From NCBI RefSeq assembly GCF_900185615.1, contig NZ_FYAK01000001.1:591701-655700 (forward strand): DNA of 64,000 bases. The letters are read 5' to 3'. The position numbers were made by a program, and so were the translations under genes. Under the pieces are notes generated by a model. It saw nothing but the letters and a program-made list of their open reading frames with translations. It was not told where the DNA came from and did no database searches. Shown here one piece after another: positions 27,928-37,887 of this stretch. This DNA comes from Photobacterium malacitanum (GTDB taxonomy: Bacteria; Pseudomonadota; Gammaproteobacteria; Enterobacterales; Vibrionaceae). Numbering within the stretch: position 1 is the stretch's first letter; every line of letters begins with the position of its first letter.

Positions 27928-29121
27928 ATGTTTGAAAAGATTACAGCTGCACCCGCTGATCCCATTCTCGGTTTAACTGATGACTTTAAAGCTGATCCTA
28001 GAACGCATAAAATTAACCTCGGTGTAGGTATTTATAAAAATGAAGCAGGCAATACTCCTGTTTTAGCGACAGTAAAAAAAGCAGAAGCGATTCTATTAGC
28101 ACAAGAAACAACCAAATCTTATTTAGGTATTCCTGGTACACCTGAGTATGGTCTAGCTGTGCAACAGCTTCTCTTTGGCGCAGACTCTACCCTCATTGCA
28201 GAGAAACGAGTTCAAACAGCACAAGCGCCTGGTGGTACAGGCGCTCTACGCGTTGCTGCTGAATTTATTAAACGTCAGTTAGGTGATGATGTTGCTGTTT
28301 GGATCAGTAATCCTACATGGGCTAACCATCATGGCGTATTTGGTGCCGCAGGTTTAGAAACTAAAACCTATGGCTATTATAATGCTGAGACAAAAGATAT
28401 TGATTTTGATGCGACGATTGCAGATCTCAATCAAGCAAAAAAAGGGGATGTAGTCCTACTTCACGGCTGTTGCCATAACCCAACAGGTATTGATCCTACC
28501 AATACCCAATGGCAAACATTAGCTAAACTGTGCCTAGATAAAGGCCTATTGCCGATGTTTGATTTTGCATACCAAGGTTTTGCTCGTGGTGTGGAAGAAG
28601 ATGCTCAAGGGCTACGTATTTTTGCAGATCAAGTACCTGAACTGCTTGTGGCAAGTTCCTTTTCGAAAAACTTTGGTCTTTATAACGAGCGAGTTGGTGC
28701 TTTTACCTTAGTCGCTCAAAATGCACAACAAGCGACAATTTCTTTTAGTCAAGTAAAGTCAATTGCACGCGTTATTTATTCAAACCCACCAGCACACGGT
28801 GCTGCTATTGTTACTCAAATTCTAAACGATGCTGTCTTGCGTGCTGAATGGGAACAAGAAGTTGCTGACATGCGTGATCGTATTCAAGAAATGCGGGTAC
28901 TTTTTGTAACGACACTTAAACAATGTGGCGTCGACGCTGACTTTAGTTTTATTGAACGTCAAAATGGCATGTTCTCATTTTCAGGTCTTAACAAAGATCA
29001 AGTTAATCGTCTTAAAAACGAGTTTGCTATCTATATTGTTGGTTCTGGCCGTATTAGTGTTGCTGGCATGACAAAATCAAACATGCTGCCATTATGTCAG
29101 GGAATTGCAGCCGTTTTATAA
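27928..29121 (+). CDS. aspC: aspartate aminotransferase
   Basis: PLP enzyme interconverting aspartate and oxaloacetate with glutamate and 2-oxoglutarate. It starts [16 protein letters not shown] as in E. coli AspC, so ATG 27928 (behind GGATG) is chosen over the ATG three codons earlier. The PLP lysine lies in [16 protein letters not shown]. 397 residues versus 396. TyrB is the closest paralogue, but neighbours (asnS on one side, gloC-mepK-ldtD further on the other) favour aspC. Confidence 0.95.
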   Translation: MFEKITAAPADPILGLTDDFKADPRTHKINLGVGIYKNEAGNTPVLATVKKAEAILLAQETTKSYLGIPGTPEYGLAVQQLLFGADSTLIAEKRVQTAQAPGGTGALRVAAEFIKRQLGDDVAVWISNPTWANHHGVFGAAGLETKTYGYYNAETKDIDFDATIADLNQAKKGDVVLLHGCCHNPTGIDPTNTQWQTLAKLCLDKGLLPMFDFAYQGFARGVEEDAQGLRIFADQVPELLVASSFSKNFGLYNERVGAFTLVAQNAQQATISFSQVKSIARVIYSNPPAHGAAIVTQILNDAVLRAEWEQEVADMRDRIQEMRVLFVTTLKQCGVDADFSFIERQNGMFSFSGLNKDQVNRLKNEFAIYIVGSGRISVAGMTKSNMLPLCQGIAAVL

Positions 29122-29141
29122 CCAATAACAGCTAACGTAAA

Positions 29142-29177
29142 CGATAAAAAAGAGGATATTTATCCTCTTTTTTATCG
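29142..29177. terminator. bidirectional intrinsic terminator after aspC
   Basis: A perfect 17-bp inverted repeat runs from 29142-29158 to 29161-29177 around TT, core GAGGATA/TATCCTC, with A6 and T6 in the arms. It serves aspC and the convergent 115-residue gene. Confidence 0.92.
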
Positions 29178-29195
29178 ACTATTGTAATAATAATA

Positions 29196-29543
29196 TTAGC
29201 CTGATTTGTTTAAGGGTAGAACATTACAATAAAGATCATGTTCATAATGTTTCTCTAGTTGTTCACGCCAAGGCCGCTGTGTTATTGGTACCAGATAAAA
29301 CATTTCTCTTGTTGTGTCAGTGACAAATGCCATCCCTTGTCGCATTACTTCATAATGTATATCGTGAATATAGCCAAGAGAAAAACTCTGTCTCCCCGTC
29401 AGCATGTTGATATCTTCGCGACTAAAAGATACTCCCTGTGTGTCACCTGCAAATCGTTCAAGTAGCCAACCAGAAAATTCCTTTGCACTTATCATCGTCA
29501 TAAGATCAGTTTCTCCGAATTTTACGCACTCCTTGAGAATCAT
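29196..29543 (-). CDS. hypothetical 115-residue protein
   Basis: No family recognised. It is soluble with a mixed alpha/beta look; MISAKEFSGWLLERFAGDTQGVSFSREDINMLTGR suggests an N-terminal helix pair, and aromatic residues are frequent toward the C terminus. An alternative start, ATG 29501, has a good GGAG ten nucleotides upstream and would give 101 residues; I consider it at least as likely. It converges on aspC and shares its terminator. Confidence 0.65.
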   Translation of the reverse strand: MILKECVKFGETDLMTMISAKEFSGWLLERFAGDTQGVSFSREDINMLTGRQSFSLGYIHDIHYEVMRQGMAFVTDTTREMFYLVPITQRPWREQLEKHYEHDLYCNVLPLNKSG

Positions 29544-29686
29544 TCTCTATCTAATAGTTATAGCAGAGTACAAAACAACCGTAACTGTTATTTATATAAA
29601 GATAATAATAGTCTAAATAATTACAGTAGTATTAAAGAGATGAAAAAAATAGCATTACGGAGAGAATTGAACCAAACAGCAAAAGA

Positions 29687-29709
29687 CCCGCTTCTTAACG
29701 AGAAGCGGG
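29687..29709 (-). terminator. intrinsic terminator of the 124-residue gene
   Basis: On the minus strand CCCGCTTCT / AGAAGCGGG forms a 9-bp GC-rich stem with a 5-nt loop followed by TCTTTT, 12 nt past the stop of the leftward gene. Confidence 0.8.
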
Positions 29710-29720
29710 ATTGGCATCTC

Positions 29721-30095
29721 TTAAAGTGCTTTATACAACACTTTATTCCCTGCCAACTGGATACGCTCCACTAACCCTTCTTCAGTTAGTTTTTTTAACG
29801 CACCGGTAGCCCAAGAGGCCGCTTTTGCATCTTCCTGACCTGCTTGTAAACCAATACCTTTTGGATTTAATCCATCGATATTATTAACAATAATGTCTAA
29901 TACCTGTTGTTGTTTAGGCGTTAATGTCACCACTGGTTTAGAAGCAACAATAGGCTCAACAGTAACTGCAGCCTCTACTTTTTCAATAACTGTTTCAATG
30001 TTTAGAATATCGTTAGCTGCAGAGGTGGTGTTGGTTAAAAGGGGTTTCTGTTTATGCAGTTTACGCTGGATATTACGTTTGTGAGAAATTCTCAT
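29721..30095 (-). CDS. small basic protein with C-terminal winged-helix-like domain
   Basis: The N terminus is strongly basic (MRISHKRNIQRKLHKQK), followed by an Ala/Val/Glu-rich linker (about 25-58) and a C-terminal region of about 65 residues (LTPKQQQVLDIIVNNIDGL...GALKKLTEEGLVERIQ...VLYKAL) that resembles a winged helix, with the usual helix-turn-helix and beta-wing pattern. A nucleic-acid-binding role is plausible but unproven. It is monocistronic, with its own terminator and no recognised partner. Confidence 0.75.
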   Translation of the reverse strand: MRISHKRNIQRKLHKQKPLLTNTTSAANDILNIETVIEKVEAAVTVEPIVASKPVVTLTPKQQQVLDIIVNNIDGLNPKGIGLQAGQEDAKAASWATGALKKLTEEGLVERIQLAGNKVLYKAL

Positions 30096-30392
30096 GGTTT
30101 TATTTGCTCCGTTACACTACTTTCGATCACCACTATTTTCAGCGAGAAAAAGTGAGCGCGTTTTATACCAAGGTTATTTCACAATTACCAGTAAACGATT
30201 ATTTATCCATCAATAAAAATGATCACTCGCAAATGATAGTCAAATAATCATGAGTTTTGGCATGGTATAAGTAAAAAAAAGCTTAAAAATCGCCATATTT
30301 ATCGAAATACGTTTTAAAAATACACGTCTAAAATATATTTGATAACAGCATTGATAGAATTATTATAGCAATAATGGTCAAAGGAGGTCGCC

Positions 30393-31055
30393 ATGGAGAC
30401 GCTTCATATTCATACTGAAAAATTAACACCCAAACATTATATTGGGCTGTTTGTCGCCATAGTAACAATAACCCTCGCTTTTATAAGTTATTTCAAATCG
30501 CAATTATCAGCACTTAGCGTTAGTATTATGGTTATCTTAATGATGTTAATGTTGCTGCTGATAATAAAGCTGATGAATACGCCAAGTGTCAGTTTTACCT
30601 TGTCTTTTATGCACTGCCAATACCATAGTCGTTACGGTGGATGGACAACAACCTGGCACAATATTACCGATATCGGTCATGCAACGCTTGGCACTCAGGG
30701 GTGGTACACCCCCCTACCTTGGATTGGCATTCGCTTAACCGATTATGATGATTTTATTGGCTCCATTTGCCCACGGGTCGCCTCAAGAATTTTACTGGAA
30801 CAACGCATTTTATTGGTTATGGCACTTAAATCTCAGCCAGATTCCCCCTATCTACTTGAAGACATGCTATTTGATGACTCACCTTTTATAACAACCAATG
30901 GCGAGCAATTTCGTGGACTACAAGCCATGCTTGCCAATCGAATGCGTTATAATAGAGTCTTCTTTGGATTTGATTTTTTTATTGCTGACGATGTGATTGA
31001 TCGACCTGTAGCTGATTTTATTGGCCTATTACGTCGTTATAAAGCGGCCGCTTAA
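30393..31055 (+). CDS. membrane protein, DUF2982-like
   Basis: A perfect AGGAGG precedes the ATG. Two adjacent transmembrane helices (about 16-34 and 41-61) are followed by a 155-residue cytoplasmic domain with conserved-looking WTTTWHNITDIG and PLPWIGIRL. Length and layout fit the DUF2982 family of Vibrio-type bacteria, recalled from family knowledge and not checked. Its stop is 2 nt from the stop of the convergent uhpC, with no terminator between. Confidence 0.7.
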   Translation: METLHIHTEKLTPKHYIGLFVAIVTITLAFISYFKSQLSALSVSIMVILMMLMLLLIIKLMNTPSVSFTLSFMHCQYHSRYGGWTTTWHNITDIGHATLGTQGWYTPLPWIGIRLTDYDDFIGSICPRVASRILLEQRILLVMALKSQPDSPYLLEDMLFDDSPFITTNGEQFRGLQAMLANRMRYNRVFFGFDFFIADDVIDRPVADFIGLLRRYKAAA

Positions 31056-31057
31056 CA

Positions 31058-32353
31058 TTAAGATAATGGTATTTTTGCGACCGTTTGTACTTTAAGAAAG
31101 GGTAATAACAATAACCCAATAAAAGCTGCCGCCACAGATATCACCACAAAAAAACCAGTCCAATGGTAATGATTCATAATGAGCGCCAGTGGATATCCAG
31201 CTAACGCAGCTCCCATATAAGCAAATAACCCCACAAAACCTGTTGCGGCACCAACAGAGTCTTTATGAGAACACTCAGCAGCAGCCATACCAATTAACAT
31301 TTGTGGCCCAAAGATAAAAAAACCAATCGCAAAAAAGCAACCAGATTGTAATATATAACTCGTCACAGGCATTATCCATAATGCGGCAACAGCTAAGAAT
31401 ATGCCCATCGCAAACAGTAAAATCATTGGGCCACGATTGCCGCCAAATAATTTATCAGATCCCCACCCACCAACCAGCGAGCCTAAAAATCCACCCACTT
31501 CAAATAATGACAATGCGCCATTCGCAGATAGCAAACTATAGTGATGCTGCTCGGTTAAATAGAGGTTTCCCCAATCATTAATTGCCGTTCGCACGATATA
31601 AACTAACACATAGCTCATCGCAAGCAGCCACAAATACTTATTAGTTAATACATATTTAAATAATATTTGTCGTTGAGAAAGACCAATTCCTTCATTTTCT
31701 TGCGCTATTTCTAAATGATCACGGCGCCATGAACCAATACTGGGGAGCCCCATCGCTGTTGGCTTATTTCGCAATCGCCAACATAAACCAAGACCAATCA
31801 CAATCGCGATAATTCCCGGAATAAAAAAACCATAGCGCCAGCCATAATGCAGCGTTAAAAAGCCAACCAACAGCGGAATAAATGCACCGCCAACATTATG
31901 AGCGGTATTCCAACATGACCACCATAATCCACGCTCAGAACGCGAATACCAACTCGTTAGCAGTTTAGAACATGCTGGCCACCCCCAACCTTGAAACCAA
32001 GCATTAGCGACCCATAGTAACGTAAACACCACAATCGAACTTGAAAAGCCAAAACAGATATTGATAATACCGGTGGCAATTAAACCCGTGCCCATAAAAT
32101 AACGCGGATTAGAACGATCAGAGATCATTCCTGATATAAATTTTGAACAGCCATAAGTAAGGTAGAACAACGTCCCCATCATACCGATGTCTGATTTATC
32201 CCAACCTAAATCAGCAATCATTGCTGGCATAGCATAAGTGAAGTTTTTGCGGGTTAAATAGAAGCCTGCATAACCAATATACATACTCACCATAATATGC
32301 AAACGCCAATATTTATAACGTTGTTCTATCGTTGAATGTGATAAATCGGCCAT
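31058..32353 (-). CDS. uhpC: UhpC, membrane sensor of external glucose-6-phosphate (MFS)
   Basis: MFS-fold protein of the organophosphate:phosphate antiporter group that binds external glucose-6-phosphate and activates UhpB. Conserved features include YAGFYLTRKNFTYAMPAM and WFQGWGWPACSKLLTSWYSRSERG, with twelve predicted helices. The start at 32353 (MADLSHST) has AGGTG upstream; the longest frame to 32404 runs into uhpB. 431 residues versus 439 in E. coli UhpC. As third gene after uhpA and uhpB it is called UhpC and not the transporter UhpT. Confidence 0.88.
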   Translation of the reverse strand: MADLSHSTIEQRYKYWRLHIMVSMYIGYAGFYLTRKNFTYAMPAMIADLGWDKSDIGMMGTLFYLTYGCSKFISGMISDRSNPRYFMGTGLIATGIINICFGFSSSIVVFTLLWVANAWFQGWGWPACSKLLTSWYSRSERGLWWSCWNTAHNVGGAFIPLLVGFLTLHYGWRYGFFIPGIIAIVIGLGLCWRLRNKPTAMGLPSIGSWRRDHLEIAQENEGIGLSQRQILFKYVLTNKYLWLLAMSYVLVYIVRTAINDWGNLYLTEQHHYSLLSANGALSLFEVGGFLGSLVGGWGSDKLFGGNRGPMILLFAMGIFLAVAALWIMPVTSYILQSGCFFAIGFFIFGPQMLIGMAAAECSHKDSVGAATGFVGLFAYMGAALAGYPLALIMNHYHWTGFFVVISVAAAFIGLLLLPFLKVQTVAKIPLS

Positions 32354-32384
32354 GCTACACCTGAGAATATAAATACATTTATGG

Positions 32385-33935
32385 TTATGCCAACGGTAAT
32401 ACAATGACTAATGTTGTGCCTGTTATTTGTTTGGGTAATACACTATGTTGAGATTCATCGTGATGATTACTGATAATTGAACATTGACCACCTAATACTT
32501 CGACCCGCTCACGAATACCTCGTAAACCAAACCCCTTGAAGGCATCCTCAGCTTTAAATCCAATACCATTATCTTCAATTTGTAATCTGATTTTATGATC
32601 AATATTTAATTCAATAATCACTTCTGTTGCGTGTGAATATTTAGCAATATTGTTTAATGCTTCTTGGCAAATACGATATAACGTCACACTGGTGGTATCA
32701 CATAATGGCTGCTGAGAATGTCCCCATGCCATCGCAACATCAATGCCTTTATCTTCTAACTTTAAATCACAGACCACTTGCTCAACCGCTTTCTCTAAGC
32801 CAAGGTCATCCAATGTTTTGGGCCGTAATCGTGATAACAAGCCTTTAGCTGTATCATAAACATTAAGCGATAACTGCTCGATAGTCGAAGCACATTGTTG
32901 AGTAACAGGGGTTGTTTCAACCCGCTTTAAAATGCTCGCTTGCATTCTTATTGCGGTAATATTTTGGCCAATTTCATCGTGTAATTCTCTTGCGACATCT
33001 CGTCGTACTGATTCTTCTGTTTTAATTAACTGTCGCGATAATACATGATTTCGCCCTAACTCTGTAGACAGTTTGCGGTTAAGATCACGCTGACGCTGAA
33101 TACCTAGACCTAACAAAATACCAGTTAGGCTTTGCGCTGATAGTGATAACAATAAATCAGTGATTTCCATATTATTAACATCACTTCGCGCCGCAATTAA
33201 GGCTATACTGTTAAGTAATGTCCCTAATAATGCCCCTTGCCATCCATGCCGAAAAGCAAACACAATGATGGGTATCGCTAAACAAAATGGCGCAAAGCGA
33301 CTTAATTCTGCAGGTAAGTTTATTTGCAAAAAGATATTAGCAATAAAAAGTAATGCATATAAACATAGATCACGATAACGTAATTCTAAAGGACGAGAAA
33401 TTAAAGCAACGGTCAGCGGAATCCACGAGCGGCTAAATAAAAAGCTCCATAATAAATAACATGTTGGCACTAACATTAAGCCGCCAGTGATACTAATTAG
33501 CAAGATCATCCCAGCAGGCGATACCGAGATTACATTAATAGAACTAAACACAATAAGGACAGCAACATTAATCATGGCGGTTGATATAATACTCACGGCC
33601 ATTACTAATAATTGTCGCCACTGTTCACCATAATAGTAACGTCGTAAACACCATAATAATGGCCACGATAAACCACTCGCTATTAATATTGGCCACCACG
33701 GTAAATCATTCAACACTTTAGCCAATAAAACAATTAACCCCCACTCTACTATATAAATAATAAGCCAATAACGAGCAGCGGTATGTAACGTTATGCCTAA
33801 CCGTAATGCAAAAGGAAACAATAATATAGCAAGTGCAGGATCACCAACAAAATAAAAAGCAATCACCCACAAACAAAACCAGCTACAAATAAAAAATAGA
33901 CATCCGCCTAATGAAGTTAGTAAATATTGTCGCAT
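32385..33935 (-). CDS. uhpB: UhpB sensor histidine kinase (MASE1/HisKA_3)
   Basis: Membrane kinase that takes the signal from UhpC and phosphorylates UhpA. The N-terminal half has about eight to ten hydrophobic helices (MASE1-like, to about residue 295). The dimerisation/phosphoacceptor motif RRDVARELHDEIGQNI (about 312-327, His in ELHDE) and the HATPase boxes (NNIAKYSHA, DNGIGF, GFGLRGIRERV) follow. 516 residues versus 500 in E. coli. Its start overlaps the uhpA stop by one base. Confidence 0.92.
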   Translation of the reverse strand: MRQYLLTSLGGCLFFICSWFCLWVIAFYFVGDPALAILLFPFALRLGITLHTAARYWLIIYIVEWGLIVLLAKVLNDLPWWPILIASGLSWPLLWCLRRYYYGEQWRQLLVMAVSIISTAMINVAVLIVFSSINVISVSPAGMILLISITGGLMLVPTCYLLWSFLFSRSWIPLTVALISRPLELRYRDLCLYALLFIANIFLQINLPAELSRFAPFCLAIPIIVFAFRHGWQGALLGTLLNSIALIAARSDVNNMEITDLLLSLSAQSLTGILLGLGIQRQRDLNRKLSTELGRNHVLSRQLIKTEESVRRDVARELHDEIGQNITAIRMQASILKRVETTPVTQQCASTIEQLSLNVYDTAKGLLSRLRPKTLDDLGLEKAVEQVVCDLKLEDKGIDVAMAWGHSQQPLCDTTSVTLYRICQEALNNIAKYSHATEVIIELNIDHKIRLQIEDNGIGFKAEDAFKGFGLRGIRERVEVLGGQCSIISNHHDESQHSVLPKQITGTTLVIVLPLA

Positions 33936-34543
33936 TACAGCACTTCTTGTGGAAAATACTTGGCTAATTCAACATTATTACTCACATTAAGCTTATCCAT
34001 TGCATTAGAACGGTGTACATGAACGGTTTTATGGCTCAGTCCTAATTCAATCGCAACCGCTTTCACATCTAAGCCAGTTGCAAGCATTTCACTTATTTGA
34101 CGTTCACGCTTGGTTAAACAAGCAATAGATTGTTGGTAAGGATCAATGTTACCCAGCTGAGTTGTTATGTCTGAGGCTAAATAACATTGACCAATGGCGA
34201 CTTTTCGTACTGCTTGGATAAGCTCATCAGGGCTACAGCGCTTGCTTAAATAGCCTTTTGCTCCGGTCGTAAGTGCTTTATTCACGACCGTTGCTGTATC
34301 ATGGACACTCAACATAATACATGCCATATGTCGTGATAAGTCTTCAAGTAATGTCAAACCGCTCTCATTTGGCATGGAGATATCGATAATACACACATCA
34401 ACAACTTGCTTAGCTAATCCATCACGTGCCTCTTGAGCAGAGCTAAATTGACTGACCACTTTGATATCTGATTCTAATGATAATAATTGCGCAAAACCAG
34501 AGCGGACAATAACGTGATCATCAACTAAAGCAACAGTAATCAT
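33935..34543 (-). CDS. uhpA: UhpA response regulator (NarL/LuxR family)
   Basis: Two-domain regulator: receiver with phospho-acceptor Asp in [13 protein letters not shown] (about 54) and conserved Lys in [10 protein letters not shown], then a LuxR-type helix-turn-helix ([21 protein letters not shown]..., about 142-190). 202 residues versus 196 in E. coli. Activates uhpT in enterics; uhpT is not in this window, so the target is unlinked. First gene of uhpABC; only a weak Shine-Dalgarno is visible. Confidence 0.92.
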   Translation of the reverse strand: MITVALVDDHVIVRSGFAQLLSLESDIKVVSQFSSAQEARDGLAKQVVDVCIIDISMPNESGLTLLEDLSRHMACIMLSVHDTATVVNKALTTGAKGYLSKRCSPDELIQAVRKVAIGQCYLASDITTQLGNIDPYQQSIACLTKRERQISEMLATGLDVKAVAIELGLSHKTVHVHRSNAMDKLNVSNNVELAKYFPQEVL

Positions 34544-34670
34544 GACGATATATACCTATATAAGCATTAAAAAGAACAAATCCAACCCTAATGCGCATAA
34601 AATACCGTTTACAATTACCGCACGCAAGTTTTTGGCATGTTAATTATTACGCAATAAAAAAACCCATAAA

Positions 34671-34704
34671 AAAACCACTGACAATTAAACTTATCAGTGG
34701 TTTT
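34671..34704 (-). terminator. intrinsic terminator downstream of gloC
   Basis: AAAACCACTGA (34671-34681) and TCAGTGGTTTT (34694-34704) form an 11-bp stem; on the minus strand it is followed by a T7 run. It ends the ldtD/mepK/gloC group ahead of uhpABC. Confidence 0.85.
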
Positions 34705-34752
34705 AAGTTAATCTATTTCGATCCTTTAGCTAACACATTGTTAACTAGGTTA

Positions 34753-35406
34753 TTAATACAATGGCATTTCATCGGCTACAAACGGGTTTGTTACACGCTC
34801 ATGGCCAAAAGTAGACAAGGGGCCATGTCCAGGAACAAATGTAACCTCATTACCTAAAGGCCACAGTTTCGTCTTAATTGAATTAACTAATGTTGGATGA
34901 TCACCTTGTGGAAAATCAGTACGGCCGATACCACCTTTAAATAGCACATCCCCAACAAATGCTACTTTAGCATCTGCACTATAAAATATAACATGCCCAG
35001 GTGTGTGGCCTGGAGTATGAAATACTTGTAGGGTTTGGTTACCAACCTTAACGATGTCACCATCATTTAACCATTGCGTTGGCGCAAAAGGTTCCGTCAA
35101 TGGAAAACCAAACATTTCACTTTGACGAGGTAAACCTTGCAACCAAAATTCATCATCTCGCTGAGGACCAATAATCGGCACATTCAATATCTGAGCAAGA
35201 GGCGCTGTACCACCGACATGATCTAAATGTCCGTGGGTTAATAATAATTGAGTAACGTTAACACCAAGTTCTTCAACCACTTGTTGAAGCTGCTGAATAT
35301 CACCACCGGGATCAATAATCGCTGCTTGGTGAGTTTCATCACACCATACAATAGAGCAATTTTGCTGAAATGGTGTTACTGGCACAATTTTGTATTGAAG
35401 ACTCAT
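34753..35406 (-). CDS. gloC: type II glyoxalase GloC (YcbL-like metallo-beta-lactamase fold)
   Basis: Zinc hydrolase of the glyoxalase II group that hydrolyses S-lactoylglutathione. The metal motif THGHLDHVGG (HxHxDH, about 57-66), HTPGHTPGH, GDVLFKGGIGRTDFPQGDH and VPGHGPLSTFGHER are all present. 217 residues, close to E. coli YcbL/GloC (215), and much of the sequence matches it. AGGA precedes the ATG. It follows mepK in the same direction, as in E. coli. Confidence 0.93.
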   Translation of the reverse strand: MSLQYKIVPVTPFQQNCSIVWCDETHQAAIIDPGGDIQQLQQVVEELGVNVTQLLLTHGHLDHVGGTAPLAQILNVPIIGPQRDDEFWLQGLPRQSEMFGFPLTEPFAPTQWLNDGDIVKVGNQTLQVFHTPGHTPGHVIFYSADAKVAFVGDVLFKGGIGRTDFPQGDHPTLVNSIKTKLWPLGNEVTFVPGHGPLSTFGHERVTNPFVADEMPLY

Positions 35407-35485
35407 TCATGGTTCCTAGCTGAGACATTATGCAGCGCAGCATGCCACGAATATGACTAAAAATACAGATTGATACAATAATAAA

Positions 35486-36040
35486 CTAGCCTCTCCAGCT
35501 ACGCACAGGCCCTGTATCAATATGAACAAATTGACTATTTGGATAATAACCTACGCCACCAATATTTAAATCTAATGCCGCCTTACGAATCTTTGCTAGA
35601 GGAACACCTTCAAGATTAAAGTCGATAGCCTGCGCCTTCATATGGTAACTTTTCTTTGCAACACCACCACGCTTTGCCAACATCTTATTAGTCTTCGGTG
35701 AACGATAACCAGAAAAGAGCTGAGCGTAGCCTTCATGACCAAGATAAGATTGAATTTGTGCAATTGCATCATATAAACGACGATCTATGCGGGCAATTTC
35801 ATTTTGACGAAAATCACGGCAAAGATGATCTAAGCGTCGAACTTCTTTACCAACATAGGTTTTTCCATTGAAATATTTGGTTTCTAACTCTTCACCAGTA
35901 TGTAAATTGCGCACTAACATTGTACGAGGTGTTGTTGCTTGAAAAGGACTAGCAATTGCAATATTGGGTAATACACATACACCTACTGCTAATCCACCTA
36001 ATGTTAAAAATTTACGACGACTAATATCTAAATTTGACAT
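35486..36040 (-). CDS. mepK: MepK (YcbK) murein endopeptidase, Tat-exported
   Basis: Periplasmic M15-like (DUF882) peptidase; E. coli MepK cleaves 3-3 cross-links made by L,D-transpeptidases. The N terminus has a twin-arginine signal (SRRKFLTLGG) before a hydrophobic core. Catalytic-domain motifs include GYRSPKTNK, KKSYHMKAQAIDF (zinc His and Asp) and FVHIDTGPVRSW. 184 residues versus 182. Its neighbour ldtD makes the very bonds MepK cuts, so the pair forms a functional module. Confidence 0.92.
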   Translation of the reverse strand: MSNLDISRRKFLTLGGLAVGVCVLPNIAIASPFQATTPRTMLVRNLHTGEELETKYFNGKTYVGKEVRRLDHLCRDFRQNEIARIDRRLYDAIAQIQSYLGHEGYAQLFSGYRSPKTNKMLAKRGGVAKKSYHMKAQAIDFNLEGVPLAKIRKAALDLNIGGVGYYPNSQFVHIDTGPVRSWRG

Positions 36041-36192
36041 ATCTTACACAACCGAAAAAATGACCTTTATTTCTAAAGCAATTCATATACCAATGTCGCA
36101 AAACATTATCTTCAGTTATTAGAACAGTCAAATGCATGAGTCACATAAAATAAAACTTATATCTCGATTTTTAATATATCATTAACTTACAC

Positions 36193-37887
36193 TCAATTAT
36201 TATTGTAAGCAGAAATTAATGGCACTATATTTTGTTGTTTTCTATCATATTCATAAATATCAAATCGATAGTTAACTTCCCCCTCATCATTAATCCATGC
36301 TGTTTGATAAATAATTTCTACTGGAACTTTTTTGTTTTTACTGAGTCTAATTGTGCGCGTTTTTTTACTTCTAGAATATGTATTAAATTGCGATTCACTT
36401 TTTCCAGAATATTCTAATAATGCTAATGCCAGTGATTTAGACTCAAGTACTCGCACACAACCTGAGCTCAGTGCACGATCATGCTTATTAAATAATACCG
36501 GGTATGATGTATCATGCAGGTAAATAGCTTGAGTGTTAGGTATATTAAATTTGTATAACCCTAATGCGTTTTTTTTACCCGGCTTTTGACGCAAACGGTA
36601 TGGAAATTTATCTGATGAAAATAGATAATAAGGAATTGAATTGATATTTATTTTCTCAGAACTTCCCCAGCTACGAATAACCTCATAATTATGGCGTTTT
36701 AAATAACTGCGACTGCGTCTGACCTTTGGCAATATATCTCTTTTAGTGATGGAATTAGGCACATTCCAATATGGATTAAATACCACTGAATTAATCCTTG
36801 AGTTAAATATAGGTGTTTGTCGTGTTGGTCGACCTACAATCACTTTACTGTTCATGATCCAACGACCATCAAGCCATAAATTCATATAATAATTAGGGAT
36901 ATTAACAACGACACCAGTATAAATAGTTGTTGACCATAGCCGTAACCGCTGCGCATTTAATGCTAATATCCGTACTCGCTGAGTAACATTTAATGCAAGC
37001 CATTTTTGAGTTTGAGTGCCAATAATACCATCACTCTTTAAACCATGCCGTGCTTGAAAGCGCTTTACCGCTAACACCAAACTGCCTGTATAACGCGATT
37101 TATGTTGCTGTTGATAACGCTTGGCTTCCCGTGGGGCAAGATCACCTAACCGCTCAAGTACTGTAACTAAACTCGACATAAATTGGATGTCATTACCTGG
37201 CTCAGCGTTACCTTGAAAACTAAATACCGGCCAACTAAAAGTCGGATTAGATTCAAGTCGATTAATGGATGCCACTAATTTTTTATATTCGGACGTGTGT
37301 GGTTTTAACCGAACAATAAATTGATTAAATTGTCTATTTTCATAATTCATCAGAATATCTTCAATGACAGTCTGACTAGGTTTTGGAAGTTGTAATGGTG
37401 TCTTTTCACCAAATAACCACATTTTTCCCTTACCTTGTAATTGTTCAATAAAACTGAGATAAATTAATAAGGTATCCATTGCAACAACATCATATTGTTG
37501 CCAATTTCGTTGCGGCTGTAATTGAATAAGTAAATGGTATCTTGCTGTTAACTCTTTATTAATTTGAGATAAACTAATGATTCGTAATTGATCAATAAAA
37601 TCATTAATTGTTCGCTCGTTTTGCCAAAATTGACTAAAACCTGTCGATGTATATAACTCAACTAAGGTTTTAGTATATCTAAGCCGGGTTATATTTGCAT
37701 TGGCATCTGCGACCCATTGTTGAGCATGATTGAGCATATTTCGTGGTCGTACAGCAGTCGATGTTTTATTCAAAGACCGCAAATTATCGTCACTAACAAT
37801 AGGCTGAGAATAGGCGCTGGATATCTGCCAAGAAAAACTAACACATACCGTGATGACAATTAACAAAGTATCTTTTACTACCGTCAT
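36193..37887 (-). CDS. ldtD: L,D-transpeptidase LdtD (YcbB-like)
   Basis: Periplasmic peptidoglycan cross-linking enzyme forming 3-3 bonds. It has an N-terminal signal segment (about 6-28), a peptidoglycan-binding repeat (KRFQARHGLKSDGIIGTQTQKWLAL, about 278-302) and a YkuD catalytic domain with active site HDTSYP...SSGCVRV (Cys in SGC). The long frame begins with TTG at 37902, but ATG 37887 sits 5 nt after a perfect GGAGGT and is chosen (564 residues; E. coli LdtD 615). Confidence 0.93.
   Translation of the reverse strand: MTVVKDTLLIVITVCVSFSWQISSAYSQPIVSDDNLRSLNKTSTAVRPRNMLNHAQQWVADANANITRLRYTKTLVELYTSTGFSQFWQNERTINDFIDQLRIISLSQINKELTARYHLLIQLQPQRNWQQYDVVAMDTLLIYLSFIEQLQGKGKMWLFGEKTPLQLPKPSQTVIEDILMNYENRQFNQFIVRLKPHTSEYKKLVASINRLESNPTFSWPVFSFQGNAEPGNDIQFMSSLVTVLERLGDLAPREAKRYQQQHKSRYTGSLVLAVKRFQARHGLKSDGIIGTQTQKWLALNVTQRVRILALNAQRLRLWSTTIYTGVVVNIPNYYMNLWLDGRWIMNSKVIVGRPTRQTPIFNSRINSVVFNPYWNVPNSITKRDILPKVRRSRSYLKRHNYEVIRSWGSSEKININSIPYYLFSSDKFPYRLRQKPGKKNALGLYKFNIPNTQAIYLHDTSYPVLFNKHDRALSSGCVRVLESKSLALALLEYSGKSESQFNTYSRSKKTRTIRLSKNKKVPVEIIYQTAWINDEGEVNYRFDIYEYDRKQQNIVPLISAYNNN

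Noticed and set aside
31058-32404. Calling the third uhp gene uhpT
   Set aside because: Position after uhpA-uhpB and length fit the sensor UhpC; without alignment scores the transporter alternative is kept only as a caveat.
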